Assembly (NCBI GenBank): GCA_003228875.1
Contig: QIGK01000132.1
Location: 1 to 40,808, forward strand
From: Rhodobacterales bacterium
GTDB taxonomy: Bacteria; Pseudomonadota; Alphaproteobacteria; Rhodobacterales; Rhodobacteraceae
Reading direction: 5' to 3'
DNA length: 40,808 nt
Of this stretch, positions 1 to 8,217 are shown in pieces. Below the pieces are notes generated by a model. It ran no database searches and was not told where the DNA came from. It saw only the letters and a list, made by a program, of their open reading frames with translations. Within the stretch, counting starts at the first letter, position 1; every line of letters begins with the position of its first letter. A program made the translations under genes and the position numbers.

Positions 1-165
1 TCTCTTGGTCTTTTTGGTTTATCTGTCATATATTGAATATAGGGGCTTCCAAGCTATTGCACAAATCTATATTTCAAAGTGACCCACTACCATCAGGTCA
101 AATTTATTGACAATACCATGCGCAGGGTTAGTTTCGGGTTCTACTGTCATAATCTGGAGAATTTT

Positions 166-513
166 ATGCGCATTGCTGCGTTGTTTATCATCAGCGGGTT
201 TTTGTTGGCCGCTTGTCAACAAACGGTATTTGTCGATACCAACGTCGATGACAATCGCAACCGGGTCGTGGATATTGTAAACAGGGCCGATTCACCCATA
301 CTGCAATTTTACGCCTCAAAACCCAACCAAAGGTCCAGAGGGCAAGACCTGCTTGAAGGTTCTGTGATTGGCTCCGACGGTTATCTTACCTTGAACTTTG
401 ATGATGGCACCGGCACCTGTATCTTTGACTTCAGAGCCGAATTTTCAAACGGCACCGAAGCACGCCGCGATGCATTCAATGTTTGTGCCGAAACCACATG
501 GACGGTTTACTGA
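166..513 (+). CDS. Small secreted lipoprotein of unknown function
   Basis: This is a 115-residue protein with a classic lipoprotein signal: a short basic N-terminus, a hydrophobic stretch, then the lipobox LLAAC with the lipidated cysteine at residue 17. The start at 166 is chosen over an upstream GTG at 79 because the signal peptide begins there and TGGAGA lies just upstream. The mature part is about 98 residues, mostly polar, with two more cysteines (in GTGTCIF and NVCAE) that could form a disulphide in the periplasm. I do not recognise a family. It stands alone, convergent with yebC. A consensus-like TTGACA sits at 107-112, but no convincing -10 follows it. Confidence 0.6.
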   Translation: MRIAALFIISGFLLAACQQTVFVDTNVDDNRNRVVDIVNRADSPILQFYASKPNQRSRGQDLLEGSVIGSDGYLTLNFDDGTGTCIFDFRAEFSNGTEARRDAFNVCAETTWTVY

Positions 514-572
514 GCCTTTGTATAGCAAACAATACCACTGGCCCTAAACGAAAATTTTCAACTTTGCAGCGC

Positions 573-1313
573 CTAAAGCTGCGCCATAACTTCGTCTGAA
601 ATATCAAAATTTGCGGTCACGGTCTGCACGTCATCATCATCTTCCAAGGCTTCGATCAGGCGCATCAGCTTTTCAGCGCCTGCCAGATCAAGCTCGGTCA
701 GGGTTTGGGGTTTCCAGATCAATTTGGTGGATTCAGATTCCCCCAACGCCGTTTCCAAAGCATTGGAAACAGCGTTCAATTCTGACGGATCGCAATAAAT
801 GAAATGGCCATCATCGCTGCTTTCGACATCGTCTGCCCCTGCCTCAATCGCCGCATCCATCATGGCATTTGCGTCGCCAGCTGCCACACGATAAGTCACC
901 TCGCCAACCCGATCAAACATAAACGAAACTGCGCCGGTTGCTGCCAAACTGCCGCCTGATTTGGTAAAGATTGAGCGCACAACCGAGGCGGTGCGGTTTT
1001 TATTGTCGGTCATGGCTTCGACAATCACTGCAACACCAGCGGGGCCATAGCCCTCATAGCGGATTTCATCGTAATTCTCACCTTCGCCTGCCGCCGATTT
1101 CTTGATGGCGCGCTCAATCACGTCTTTTGGCACCGAAAGCTTTTTGGCCTCTTTTACCGCCAGGCGCAGTCGCGGGTTTTTATCCGGATCAGGGTCGCCC
1201 ATTTTGGCAGCTACGGTAATTTCCTTAGCCAGCTTAGAAAACATCTTTGAGCGCACAGCGTCTTGCCGCCCTTTACGATGCTGAATATTTGCCCATTTTG
1301 AATGGCCCGCCAT
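573..1313 (-). CDS. yebC: YebC/PmpR family DNA-binding regulatory protein
   Basis: The 246-residue product has the family's usual length and the hallmark N-terminus [18 protein letters not shown]. The central [14 protein letters not shown] and the [13 protein letters not shown] segment are also typical. YebC-type proteins are cytoplasmic. Some act as transcriptional regulators, and recent work links members to relief of ribosome stalling at difficult motifs. It lies downstream of, and on the same strand as, the SLC13 transporter gene with a 99-base gap. A short hairpin overlaps its stop codon, but no clear T-run follows. Identity is certain; the exact role in this organism is not visible. Confidence 0.97.
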   Translation of the reverse strand: MAGHSKWANIQHRKGRQDAVRSKMFSKLAKEITVAAKMGDPDPDKNPRLRLAVKEAKKLSVPKDVIERAIKKSAAGEGENYDEIRYEGYGPAGVAVIVEAMTDNKNRTASVVRSIFTKSGGSLAATGAVSFMFDRVGEVTYRVAAGDANAMMDAAIEAGADDVESSDDGHFIYCDPSELNAVSNALETALGESESTKLIWKPQTLTELDLAGAEKLMRLIEALEDDDDVQTVTANFDISDEVMAQL

Positions 1314-1412
1314 AGTCTGCCCCTAAGTGAATTTTGGTCAGGAATTGTATAGTCGAGACCCTTTGAGAGTTTCAAGCCCTGCCGAAAATCCCTTTGGCAT
1401 TTTATCGCCCCG

Positions 1413-3191
1413 CTAAAGCGGCCAAAACAACGGAATAAGTAAACTTGCCAAAATGCCAATGCTGATATTCAGCGGAATGCCAATGCGCATAAAATCGGTA
1501 AAACTATAGCCCCCCGGCCCGTAAACCAGCGTATTGGTCTGATACCCGATAGGCGTGGCAAAACTGGCGGAGGCCGCCACCATCACCGCGATAACCAAGG
1601 GGCGCGGATCAACCCCGATCGCAGTTGCCAGCCCAATGGCAATTGGCGTTACAACCACCGCAACGGCGTTATTTGACACCAATTCAGTTAACACAGAAGT
1701 CAGCAAATAAATCGCCCAGATCAGTAACGGCGCAGGTAAAAACATCAGATAGGGCGCAAGCCCATCAGCAATGATGGCAATCGCGCCCGACCGTTGCAAA
1801 GCCGCACCAATCGCCAGCATTGAAAAAATCAGCACCAGTAATCGTCCGTCAACAAAACCAAACGCTTCTTCGGCATCAATGGCGCGGGCCAGCAGCACAA
1901 AAGCCACAGCCACCAGCGCCAGCGCAAATATCGGAGCAATGCCCAAGGCTGCCAAAATCACCACCGCGCCAAGCGCCAAAATCACCAATGGCGCATGGTT
2001 GCGCCTAAAGGGTCGCTCAGCAGGTGCGGCAACATCAATAAGATCAACATCTTGTGCCAGCCGTTGAATGTCTTTGGCCACGCCTTCCAGCAACAGCGTA
2101 TCGCCAACCCGCACCACAATACTGTCTAGCGCCCGCCCGAGATTCTGGTTGCGGCGATGCACCGCCAGCGGATACACCCCGTAACGCCGCCGCAGGCGCA
2201 AACTGCCCAATGAGCGCCCCACCAGTTTGCACCCCGGGGAAATCAACGCTTCAACGGTGGTGGTTTCGCGTGACCCAAGGCTTTCAACCATTTCCAGCGC
2301 GTTGCTTTCCCGCAGGCCCAGCAATTCTTCCATACCGGTGCGCAGCACCACGCGGTCCCCATGTTCCAGCGTCACATCGGGAAACTTCCGCCGCAGGCTT
2401 TCGTCACCGCGCAGCACGTCAATCACCCGCATACCGGGGCGCTTGAACAGCTCCACCTCGCCAACAATCCGGCCAATCACCGAAGACCCTTCGGGCACGG
2501 CTACCTCTGTAAAAAAGTTGGTTTTCTTGCGGTTGACCAGCATCTCTGCCATCGAAAACCGTTCTGGCAACAATCGCGGCCCCAATATCCGAAGGTAAAG
2601 CATGCCAAATGCTGCCAGAAGCAGGGCCAGCGGTGTGACTTCAAACAAAGTAAACGGTTCCAGCCCGTTGGCTTGCGCAACGCCGTCAACCAGCAGATTG
2701 GTGGAGGTCCCGATCAAGGTCAGCATACCGCCAAAAATTGCAGTGTAAGACAAAGGGATCAATAATTTAGAGGGCACAACCCCGATGCCGCGCGCCAATT
2801 GCACAACCACAGGAATAAGCACCACCACAACCGGCGTGTTATTCATAAAGGCTGAGGCAATCAACGTAAAAACAGCTAGCCCCGCCAGCACCGTTTTGGG
2901 ATGGTCTTTGGCATGGGTTGAAACCAGTCCGGTCAGTGTATTCAATGCCCCGGTTCGCACCAAAGCGCCCGACAGAATAAACATGGCGGCAACCGTCCAA
3001 GGCGCTGGATTTGAAAACACCAACAGCAATTCATCAACCGGCAAAACACCAGTGACCAACAAAAATGTCGCCCCGCCAAGCGCCACCACTTCGGTTGGGT
3101 AAACCTCTCGGATGAACAGATAAAACATCACCGCAATTGTCGCAAAGCTCAGCATTGCGGGCATTGGGTCGGTTGTCAGAAATTCCGGCAT
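1413..3191 (-). CDS. SLC13-family permease with two RCK_C (TrkA-C) domains
   Basis: This 592-residue inner-membrane transporter has a recognisable layout: an N-terminal group of membrane helices (about 10-205), a soluble middle (about 210-390) and a C-terminal group of helices (about 395-592). The soluble middle contains two TrkA-C-like repeats, marked by phrases such as EHGDRVVLRTG and RVGDTLLLEG. SLC13/DASS-type motifs (SAFMNNTPVVVVLIPVV and ELVSNNAVAVVVTPIAIG) frame the transport core. Family members carry sulphate, dicarboxylates or similar anions with Na+ or H+. The substrate cannot be told here. The start has AAGGAGAGG upstream, inside the overlapping small membrane-protein gene, so the two are probably translationally coupled. 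Confidence 0.9.
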   Translation of the reverse strand: MPEFLTTDPMPAMLSFATIAVMFYLFIREVYPTEVVALGGATFLLVTGVLPVDELLLVFSNPAPWTVAAMFILSGALVRTGALNTLTGLVSTHAKDHPKTVLAGLAVFTLIASAFMNNTPVVVVLIPVVVQLARGIGVVPSKLLIPLSYTAIFGGMLTLIGTSTNLLVDGVAQANGLEPFTLFEVTPLALLLAAFGMLYLRILGPRLLPERFSMAEMLVNRKKTNFFTEVAVPEGSSVIGRIVGEVELFKRPGMRVIDVLRGDESLRRKFPDVTLEHGDRVVLRTGMEELLGLRESNALEMVESLGSRETTTVEALISPGCKLVGRSLGSLRLRRRYGVYPLAVHRRNQNLGRALDSIVVRVGDTLLLEGVAKDIQRLAQDVDLIDVAAPAERPFRRNHAPLVILALGAVVILAALGIAPIFALALVAVAFVLLARAIDAEEAFGFVDGRLLVLIFSMLAIGAALQRSGAIAIIADGLAPYLMFLPAPLLIWAIYLLTSVLTELVSNNAVAVVVTPIAIGLATAIGVDPRPLVIAVMVAASASFATPIGYQTNTLVYGPGGYSFTDFMRIGIPLNISIGILASLLIPLFWPL

Positions 3192-3349
3192 ATCGACCTC
3201 TCCTTAGCTGTTTGCCTTTTTAGGGCGACAAGGGCTATGCCTGCCAGCATAAGCACAAATGCCAGCCAAACCCAGAGCGAAAACCGTTCCGCAAGGGAAA
3301 TCAGGCCCATCACGATCAGCAACAGATAAAAAACCAGCTCGCGTTTCAA
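3176..3349 (-). CDS. Small two-helix membrane protein (57 aa, TTG start)
   Basis: A short frame fills the apparent gap between the phosphoesterase and SLC13 genes. It starts at a TTG that overlaps the phosphoesterase stop codon, with AAGGA eight bases upstream, and its stop lies just inside the SLC13 gene. The product has a basic start (MKRELVFYLLL), two hydrophobic segments (about residues 5-19 and 24-43) split by a short ERF turn, and a basic tail. The overlaps at both ends, the ribosome site and the membrane-like composition make it believable. I know no family name. It may be a small inner-membrane partner of its neighbours, or simply an uncharacterised conserved protein. Confidence 0.6.
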   Translation of the reverse strand: MKRELVFYLLLIVMGLISLAERFSLWVWLAFVLMLAGIALVALKRQTAKERSICRNF

Positions 3350-4164
3350 TCAAGCGGTCCTTGTTGTTGCAAAAGTCCGCCTTGACGCACCGGCACAACC
3401 CGCAAGGCTTTTCCGGTTTTATCGTCGGTTTCAACATAAACACCGGAAAGCGTTGCCGGCCCGCTGGCAGGGCTAAACCGCCCCTTGGACATGCCGGTTA
3501 CAAAACGGCGCATGGGTTCCAGCGTTTCCATGCCGATCACCGAATTATAATCGCCGCACATGCCTGCATCGGTCAAACACGCCGTGCCTTTTTCTAATAT
3601 CCGCGCATCGGCTGTTGGCACATGGGTATGGGTGCCGACAACCAGACTGGCGCGCCCGTCCAGCCAATGGCCTATTGCCATTTTTTCCGATGTGGCCTCT
3701 GCGTGGAAATCAACAATCACCGCATTGGCAACGCCGCCCAGCGGCACAGATTTTAACGCCGCATCAAGGGCAGAAAACGGATCATCAAACGGGCGTTTCA
3801 TAAACACCTGCCCCAGCGCCTGTGCCACAAAAACCTTGCGCCCGCCCGGTGCGTCAAACATGCGCACCCCGACCCCGGGCGCGGTTTTGGCGTAATTCAA
3901 GGGCCGCAAAATGCGGGGTTCCTTTTCAATCGCAACCTGCATGTCTTTTTGGTCAAACGCATGATCGCCCAACGTGATCACATCCGCGCCAGCCTCCAAC
4001 AACCCCTGCGCATGTGGCCCCGACAGCCCCATGCCGCTGGTCGCGTTTTCACCGTTGACCACCACAAAATCCAGCCGCCAGTCTGCGCGCAAGCGCGGCA
4101 GCATTTCCGCCACCACCTTGCGACCGGCGCGGCCCATCACATCCCCTAGGAAAAGAATTTTCAT
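3346..4164 (-). CDS. YmdB-like TIGR00282 family metallophosphoesterase
   Basis: This is a cytoplasmic binuclear-metal phosphoesterase of 272 residues, the normal length for the family. Visible metal-site motifs are GDVMGRAGR (Asp8), NGENA (Glu39, Asn40), GDHAFD (about 66-71), VDFHAEATSEK and GTHTHVPTAD. Bacillus YmdB, the best-studied member, hydrolyses 2',3'-cyclic nucleotides and affects biofilm and motility decisions. The Asp in GDHAFD replaces the Asn seen in many calcineurin-like sites, probably a lineage variant. It begins a likely minus-strand transcript with the small membrane protein and the SLC13 transporter. It is divergent from the fliG-like gene. Confidence 0.92.
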   Translation of the reverse strand: MKILFLGDVMGRAGRKVVAEMLPRLRADWRLDFVVVNGENATSGMGLSGPHAQGLLEAGADVITLGDHAFDQKDMQVAIEKEPRILRPLNYAKTAPGVGVRMFDAPGGRKVFVAQALGQVFMKRPFDDPFSALDAALKSVPLGGVANAVIVDFHAEATSEKMAIGHWLDGRASLVVGTHTHVPTADARILEKGTACLTDAGMCGDYNSVIGMETLEPMRRFVTGMSKGRFSPASGPATLSGVYVETDDKTGKALRVVPVRQGGLLQQQGPLD

Positions 4165-4290
4165 ACCCGACCTCTAATGGTCAAAAACTGGCCGCGCAAG
4201 CCATTGATGTGGCGTAAATTTACCAAGCGTTCAGGATTATCTGCGAAACCGATGTAAATGGAACCAAATCAATGAAAATTAAGTCGAAAT

Positions 4291-5337
4291 ATGCCTGAGC
4301 AAACCAGCCTTGTCGCCAAGCCAAACGCCTTCAAAAGCTTAAGCCAACGTCAGAAAGCCGCCATTATTGTGCGGTTGCTGGTGGGCGGCGGCACCTCGAT
4401 TGATTCGCTTAATCTCGATGCGGATTCGATCTGGAAAATCACCAATGCCATGACCGGGCTGGGCGTGCTTGATCGCGATGTGGTGGACGCAGTCACCGCC
4501 GAATTTATCATTGCCATGGAAAAAATGGGCATGATTTTTGAAAAAGACGTGGATGGTTCGCTGAAACAGTTGGAAGAACAGATCAACCCTGAAACGCTGG
4601 GATTGGTGCGTGACAAACAAACCGGATCAGAGGAAGCAACCGCTTGGCGGCTGGTGTCGCGGGCGGAATCTGAAAAACTGGCCGCGTTGATTGAGCTTGA
4701 AAATCCCCGTATCGGGGCGGTTATCCTCTCCAAGCTCTCGGCTGCCAAATCGGCTGAAATTGTCGGCCAGATAGACGCCGAAATTGCCCATAACCTGCTG
4801 GCCGCCATTACCAAAATTTCAGAAATTGACGAAGAAGTCGTCGCCCAGATCGGCATTGCCTTTGCCAAGGGCCTTGCCGAGGATGGCGATGGCGGCGCCT
4901 TTAACGATAGCGCGGCTGAACGCATCGGTGCCATCCTCAACGTTTCCCAAAGCAATTTTCGCGATGAAATGCTTGAAAATTTTGAAACTGCTAACCCGGA
5001 AGAAGCCGAACGCATTCGCAAACTAATGTTCACATTTGAAGACATCCCTGACCGCGTGGTTGGTCGCGATATTTCCAAAATCCTGCGCGGCGTGGATGAA
5101 GCAACCTTGGTTGCCGCCTTGTCTGGCGCGGCGGAAACCATGCCACAGGTCAAAGAATTTATCATGTCCAACATTTCCAGCCGTCTTGCCGAACAGATAG
5201 AGGAAAACATAGCCGATAACGGCCCTGTCAAACCGCGCGACGCTGATGCAGCAATGACCCAAATGATTATCAGCCTTAAGGAGCTTGAAAAATCAGGTGA
5301 GATCAAACTGATCGAACCGGAAGAGGAAGAAGAATGA
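4291..5337 (+). CDS. fliG: FliG-like flagellar motor switch protein
   Basis: The 348-residue protein aligns by eye with FliG throughout. Matches include the N-terminal LSQRQKAAIIVRLL, an EHPQ-like site here reading ENPR (in LIELENPRIGAVILSKL), ERIGAILN in the middle, and a C-terminal domain with FTFEDI, RDISKILRGVD and SSRLAEQIEENIADNGPV. The charged ridge that contacts MotA keeps Arg and two acidic residues, but the later Arg is Asn. The C-terminus is very acidic (EEEEE). FliG sits in the cytoplasmic C-ring and converts ion flow to torque. The usual ribosome site is weak. A nine-codon mini-frame (4272-4298) overlaps the start. The gene overlaps fliM by ATGA and has no other flagellar gene nearby. 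Confidence 0.85.
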   Translation: MPEQTSLVAKPNAFKSLSQRQKAAIIVRLLVGGGTSIDSLNLDADSIWKITNAMTGLGVLDRDVVDAVTAEFIIAMEKMGMIFEKDVDGSLKQLEEQINPETLGLVRDKQTGSEEATAWRLVSRAESEKLAALIELENPRIGAVILSKLSAAKSAEIVGQIDAEIAHNLLAAITKISEIDEEVVAQIGIAFAKGLAEDGDGGAFNDSAAERIGAILNVSQSNFRDEMLENFETANPEEAERIRKLMFTFEDIPDRVVGRDISKILRGVDEATLVAALSGAAETMPQVKEFIMSNISSRLAEQIEENIADNGPVKPRDADAAMTQMIISLKELEKSGEIKLIEPEEEEE

Positions 5338-6269
5338 GCGAAAACATTCTGCACCGGAAAATCAAACAAAGCGCGCCAAAACAGGGTGTCGGGCCGCAGT
5401 TGGATATCGGCCAATACCTTGAAAAGGCTGTGGCTCTGGCCGGGCTTTCAAAGCTGCAAACCCAGATAGAGGCAAAAACCGACAGCGCCATCGGCACCAG
5501 CCCCAGCCAATTTGTTGAGGGGCTGTTTGAATCTGGCCTGAACCTGATGATTACCGGAAGCAAAACGCCCTATCTGGGGATTATCAGCCTGAATTGTGAG
5601 CTGGTCAACTCCCTTACCGATATCCTGACCGGAGACCTTGAGGGCGAACGGCCAACCGATATTGCGATACGGCTGCCCACCAGTGCGGATGCCGCCATGT
5701 GCCACGGGTTTATCAACGGGGTTTTGATGGAAATTGATGGGGTTCTGGCGGACCAGCAGGCTGACTTTCTTCCCCCCGGTTTTGAGATCACCGGGCGCGA
5801 AACCGAACCCTCAGCCCATATGTTTCCTGAAATACCCCATATCACCGCAACAATAGATGTTGATATTGATGATGGGGCGCGGGGCGGCAAGTTTTCAGTC
5901 TCGGTTCCGGTCGGAATTTGGGGTGGCCGACAGGTTGCAGCCCTGGCCTCCAGCCAATCAAAACCTGACCCAAGATGGTTATCCGCCCTCAAAGCCTCTG
6001 TTGAGGCAGCACCAGCGCAGTTTAACGCAGTATTGTATCGAAAAAAAATGACCATCGGCGAGATCATGAAATTGAAAACCGATGATATACTTGAATTTCC
6101 GGCAACAGCGTTGGAAACAATGACATTGGAAGCATCCCGAAACGGCGAAAAAGCCACTTTTATGACCGCAAGGCTGGGCGAATATCAAGACATGCGCGCC
6201 GCGCGAATTTCAGATATTGGCCCGACACAATCTGCGCCGGACCAACAAAAATTACTTTCCAACAGTTAG
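5334..6269 (+). CDS. fliM: FliM-like flagellar switch protein with SPOA domain
   Basis: The 311-residue product has a FliM/CheC-like middle region (about 45-215) and a C-terminal SPOA domain (about 225-290, with AVLYRKKMTIGEIMKLKTDD). SPOA domains of FliM and FliN build the lower C-ring and bind FliG and export parts. The N-terminus lacks the EIDALL-type motif by which FliM binds phospho-CheY. This is visible directly, and it suggests a switch that is not controlled by CheY in the standard way. Translation is coupled to fliG by a four-base overlap, and the stop overlaps the end of the convergent acyl-CoA synthetase gene. The call is good at the family level; the motor role is inferred. Confidence 0.8.
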   Translation: MSENILHRKIKQSAPKQGVGPQLDIGQYLEKAVALAGLSKLQTQIEAKTDSAIGTSPSQFVEGLFESGLNLMITGSKTPYLGIISLNCELVNSLTDILTGDLEGERPTDIAIRLPTSADAAMCHGFINGVLMEIDGVLADQQADFLPPGFEITGRETEPSAHMFPEIPHITATIDVDIDDGARGGKFSVSVPVGIWGGRQVAALASSQSKPDPRWLSALKASVEAAPAQFNAVLYRKKMTIGEIMKLKTDDILEFPATALETMTLEASRNGEKATFMTARLGEYQDMRAARISDIGPTQSAPDQQKLLSNS

Positions 6270-8143
6270 CCGCGTTCCCATGGCCGCGAAAAGGCACCGA
6301 GAACTTCGGTAATTGCCGCATCTTCGGCGCCCCCCGAAACCTTTGCCAAAAGACCGCGTTTTTTATCCTCAACCACTTCAGTGACCTTGGCATCCACGCC
6401 TGCTGCCGCAAGGCTTTCGTTGTAAATCCGTTCAATCGCGATTTTGCGCAGATCGTTTTTCAGGATTTTGCCAACGGCGGTTTTGGGAAGTTCAGCCATA
6501 ATTTCCACATATTTGGGAATCGCGGCGCGTTCATCCACATTGGCTTTCAGATGTTCCAGCAACGCAGCTGAATCAGCGGTCGCGCCGTCAACCAGCTCCA
6601 CATAAACACAAGGAACTTCGCCCGAATGGGCATCAACTTGGCCAATCGCACCCGAAAGCGCCACATCGGGATGGCCCGCCAGCGCGTCCTCGATCACGGC
6701 TGGGTCAATATTATGGCCACCGCGAATAATCAGGTCTTTGGCGCGCCCGGTGATCCACAAAAACCCGTCGCCATCAATGCGGCCCAGATCGCCGGTGCGC
6801 ATATATTCCCCGGCAAAAAGCCCGATATTTTTGTCAGCCTCCACATAGGTCTGGCCAGTCATAATGCCCGGATTTTTCACACATATCTCAGCGATTTCAT
6901 CAACCATTTTTTCCGAAATGATTGACCCATCCGGCTTGCAATCCAGAATTTTCACATCCGTATAGGGAAACGGCAGGCCAACCGAGCCTATTTTGCGGTT
7001 GCCCGCCACCGGATTAATCGAAATCAGGCAGGTGGCTTCGGTCATGCCGTAACCCTCCAACACCCGCACCCCAGTTGCGTTTTCAAATTTTTTGAACAAT
7101 TCCGTTGGCAGCGGTGCCGATCCGCAAAGCGCGTATTTCAAGCTGGACACATCCGCATCAACCTCGCGCTGCATCAAAGCCGCCACAGCCGTGGGCACGG
7201 TCACCATAAAAGACGCCTTATAACGCTCAACAAGTTTCCAGAAATTATCAAAAACCCCGTCGCCGCGATACCCCTGCGGGGTTGGCATCACCATATGCGC
7301 GCCCGACGCAATGCAGGACATCAAAATAGGATAAGCCGCAAAAACATGGAACATCGGCAAGGGGCAGATCAATGCGTCTTTTTCACTGAAAATCTGGTAA
7401 TCGGCACACCAGCCATTATAAATCATGCCCGAATAACGATGCTGTGCCACCTTTGGCATACCCGTGGTGCCGCCGGTATGGAAATAGGCCGCCACTCGGT
7501 CTTCGGATTTTTCGGCCCAATCAAGGGTTTTGTTTTGTTTGTCCATTTCGGTGTTGAAATTCATCACCTTAGCAGAATGGGTGGCATTCACCTTGGGCCG
7601 CAATAGCGGCACAATCCACGCAAGCGGTGGCTTCAGATACCGCTTCAGGTCCACCTCAAGAATGGTTTTGACATTGGGCGCCAAAGCCACGGAATCCGCC
7701 ACCAGTTGCGCCACATCGGTTTTTGGAAAAGGTGCCAATGACACAACCACTTTGGCATTTGTCTCACGCAGAATGGAACCAATTTGTTCCGCTGAAAGCA
7801 GCGGGTTAATCGGGTTAACAATTCCGGCGGTAGAACCTGCGACAAAGCTAAGCGCCGCTTCGTTACAGTTGGGCAAAATATACGCAACAACATCATTTTC
7901 CCCAACACCTAGGGAGCGAAAAAGATTGGCCGCCTGCGAAACGCGGCTCCGAAACTGCGACCAAGTAAAGGTCTCGGCAGGGTCTTTCGGGCCGGATTTC
8001 AACTGAAAGGTTACCGCAGGCCGATCGGGGTGTTTTTCCACGGTGTTTGACATGAATTCAAACAAGGTATTGCCCTGCCAACGCCCCTCGATCCCCATTT
8101 CGTTTTCGACCGCAAGCTTCTCTTTGATTGTCGCAATTTGCAC
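6266..8143 (-). CDS. Acyl-CoA synthetase, AMP-forming (fatty-acid-CoA ligase type)
   Basis: This is a 625-residue ANL-superfamily enzyme. Motifs in order are the P-loop YFHTGGTTGMPKVAQ, GYGMTEATC, the hinge and AMP-binding YMRTGDLGRIDGDGFLWITGRAKDLIIRGGHNIDP, and the C-terminal catalytic lysine in PKTAVGKILKNDLRK. These proteins activate a carboxylic acid with ATP and transfer it to CoA. The size and the REKD-like hinge fit fatty-acyl substrates, but chain length cannot be read from sequence. The start is GTG, with a strong GGGAGG nine bases upstream. The ABC exporter gene lies 74 bases upstream on the same strand, so they may share a transcript. Confidence 0.92.
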   Translation of the reverse strand: MQIATIKEKLAVENEMGIEGRWQGNTLFEFMSNTVEKHPDRPAVTFQLKSGPKDPAETFTWSQFRSRVSQAANLFRSLGVGENDVVAYILPNCNEAALSFVAGSTAGIVNPINPLLSAEQIGSILRETNAKVVVSLAPFPKTDVAQLVADSVALAPNVKTILEVDLKRYLKPPLAWIVPLLRPKVNATHSAKVMNFNTEMDKQNKTLDWAEKSEDRVAAYFHTGGTTGMPKVAQHRYSGMIYNGWCADYQIFSEKDALICPLPMFHVFAAYPILMSCIASGAHMVMPTPQGYRGDGVFDNFWKLVERYKASFMVTVPTAVAALMQREVDADVSSLKYALCGSAPLPTELFKKFENATGVRVLEGYGMTEATCLISINPVAGNRKIGSVGLPFPYTDVKILDCKPDGSIISEKMVDEIAEICVKNPGIMTGQTYVEADKNIGLFAGEYMRTGDLGRIDGDGFLWITGRAKDLIIRGGHNIDPAVIEDALAGHPDVALSGAIGQVDAHSGEVPCVYVELVDGATADSAALLEHLKANVDERAAIPKYVEIMAELPKTAVGKILKNDLRKIAIERIYNESLAAAGVDAKVTEVVEDKKRGLLAKVSGGAEDAAITEVLGAFSRPWERG

Positions 8144-8217
8144 TTTTCTATTCCTCCCATGGAAATTTTTTCAAAAATATGGAGGTTTTGCGGCTTTGGA
8201 GCAAGAAAAAAGCGCGT

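Noticed and set aside
107-135. Consensus TTGACA upstream of the lipoprotein as a sigma-70 promoter
   Set aside because: No acceptable -10 sequence lies 16-18 bases downstream.
4350-5414. 354-codon frame antisense to fliG
   Set aside because: It mirrors the codon pattern of fliG, has low-complexity serine-rich composition and no ribosome site. It is a shadow frame.
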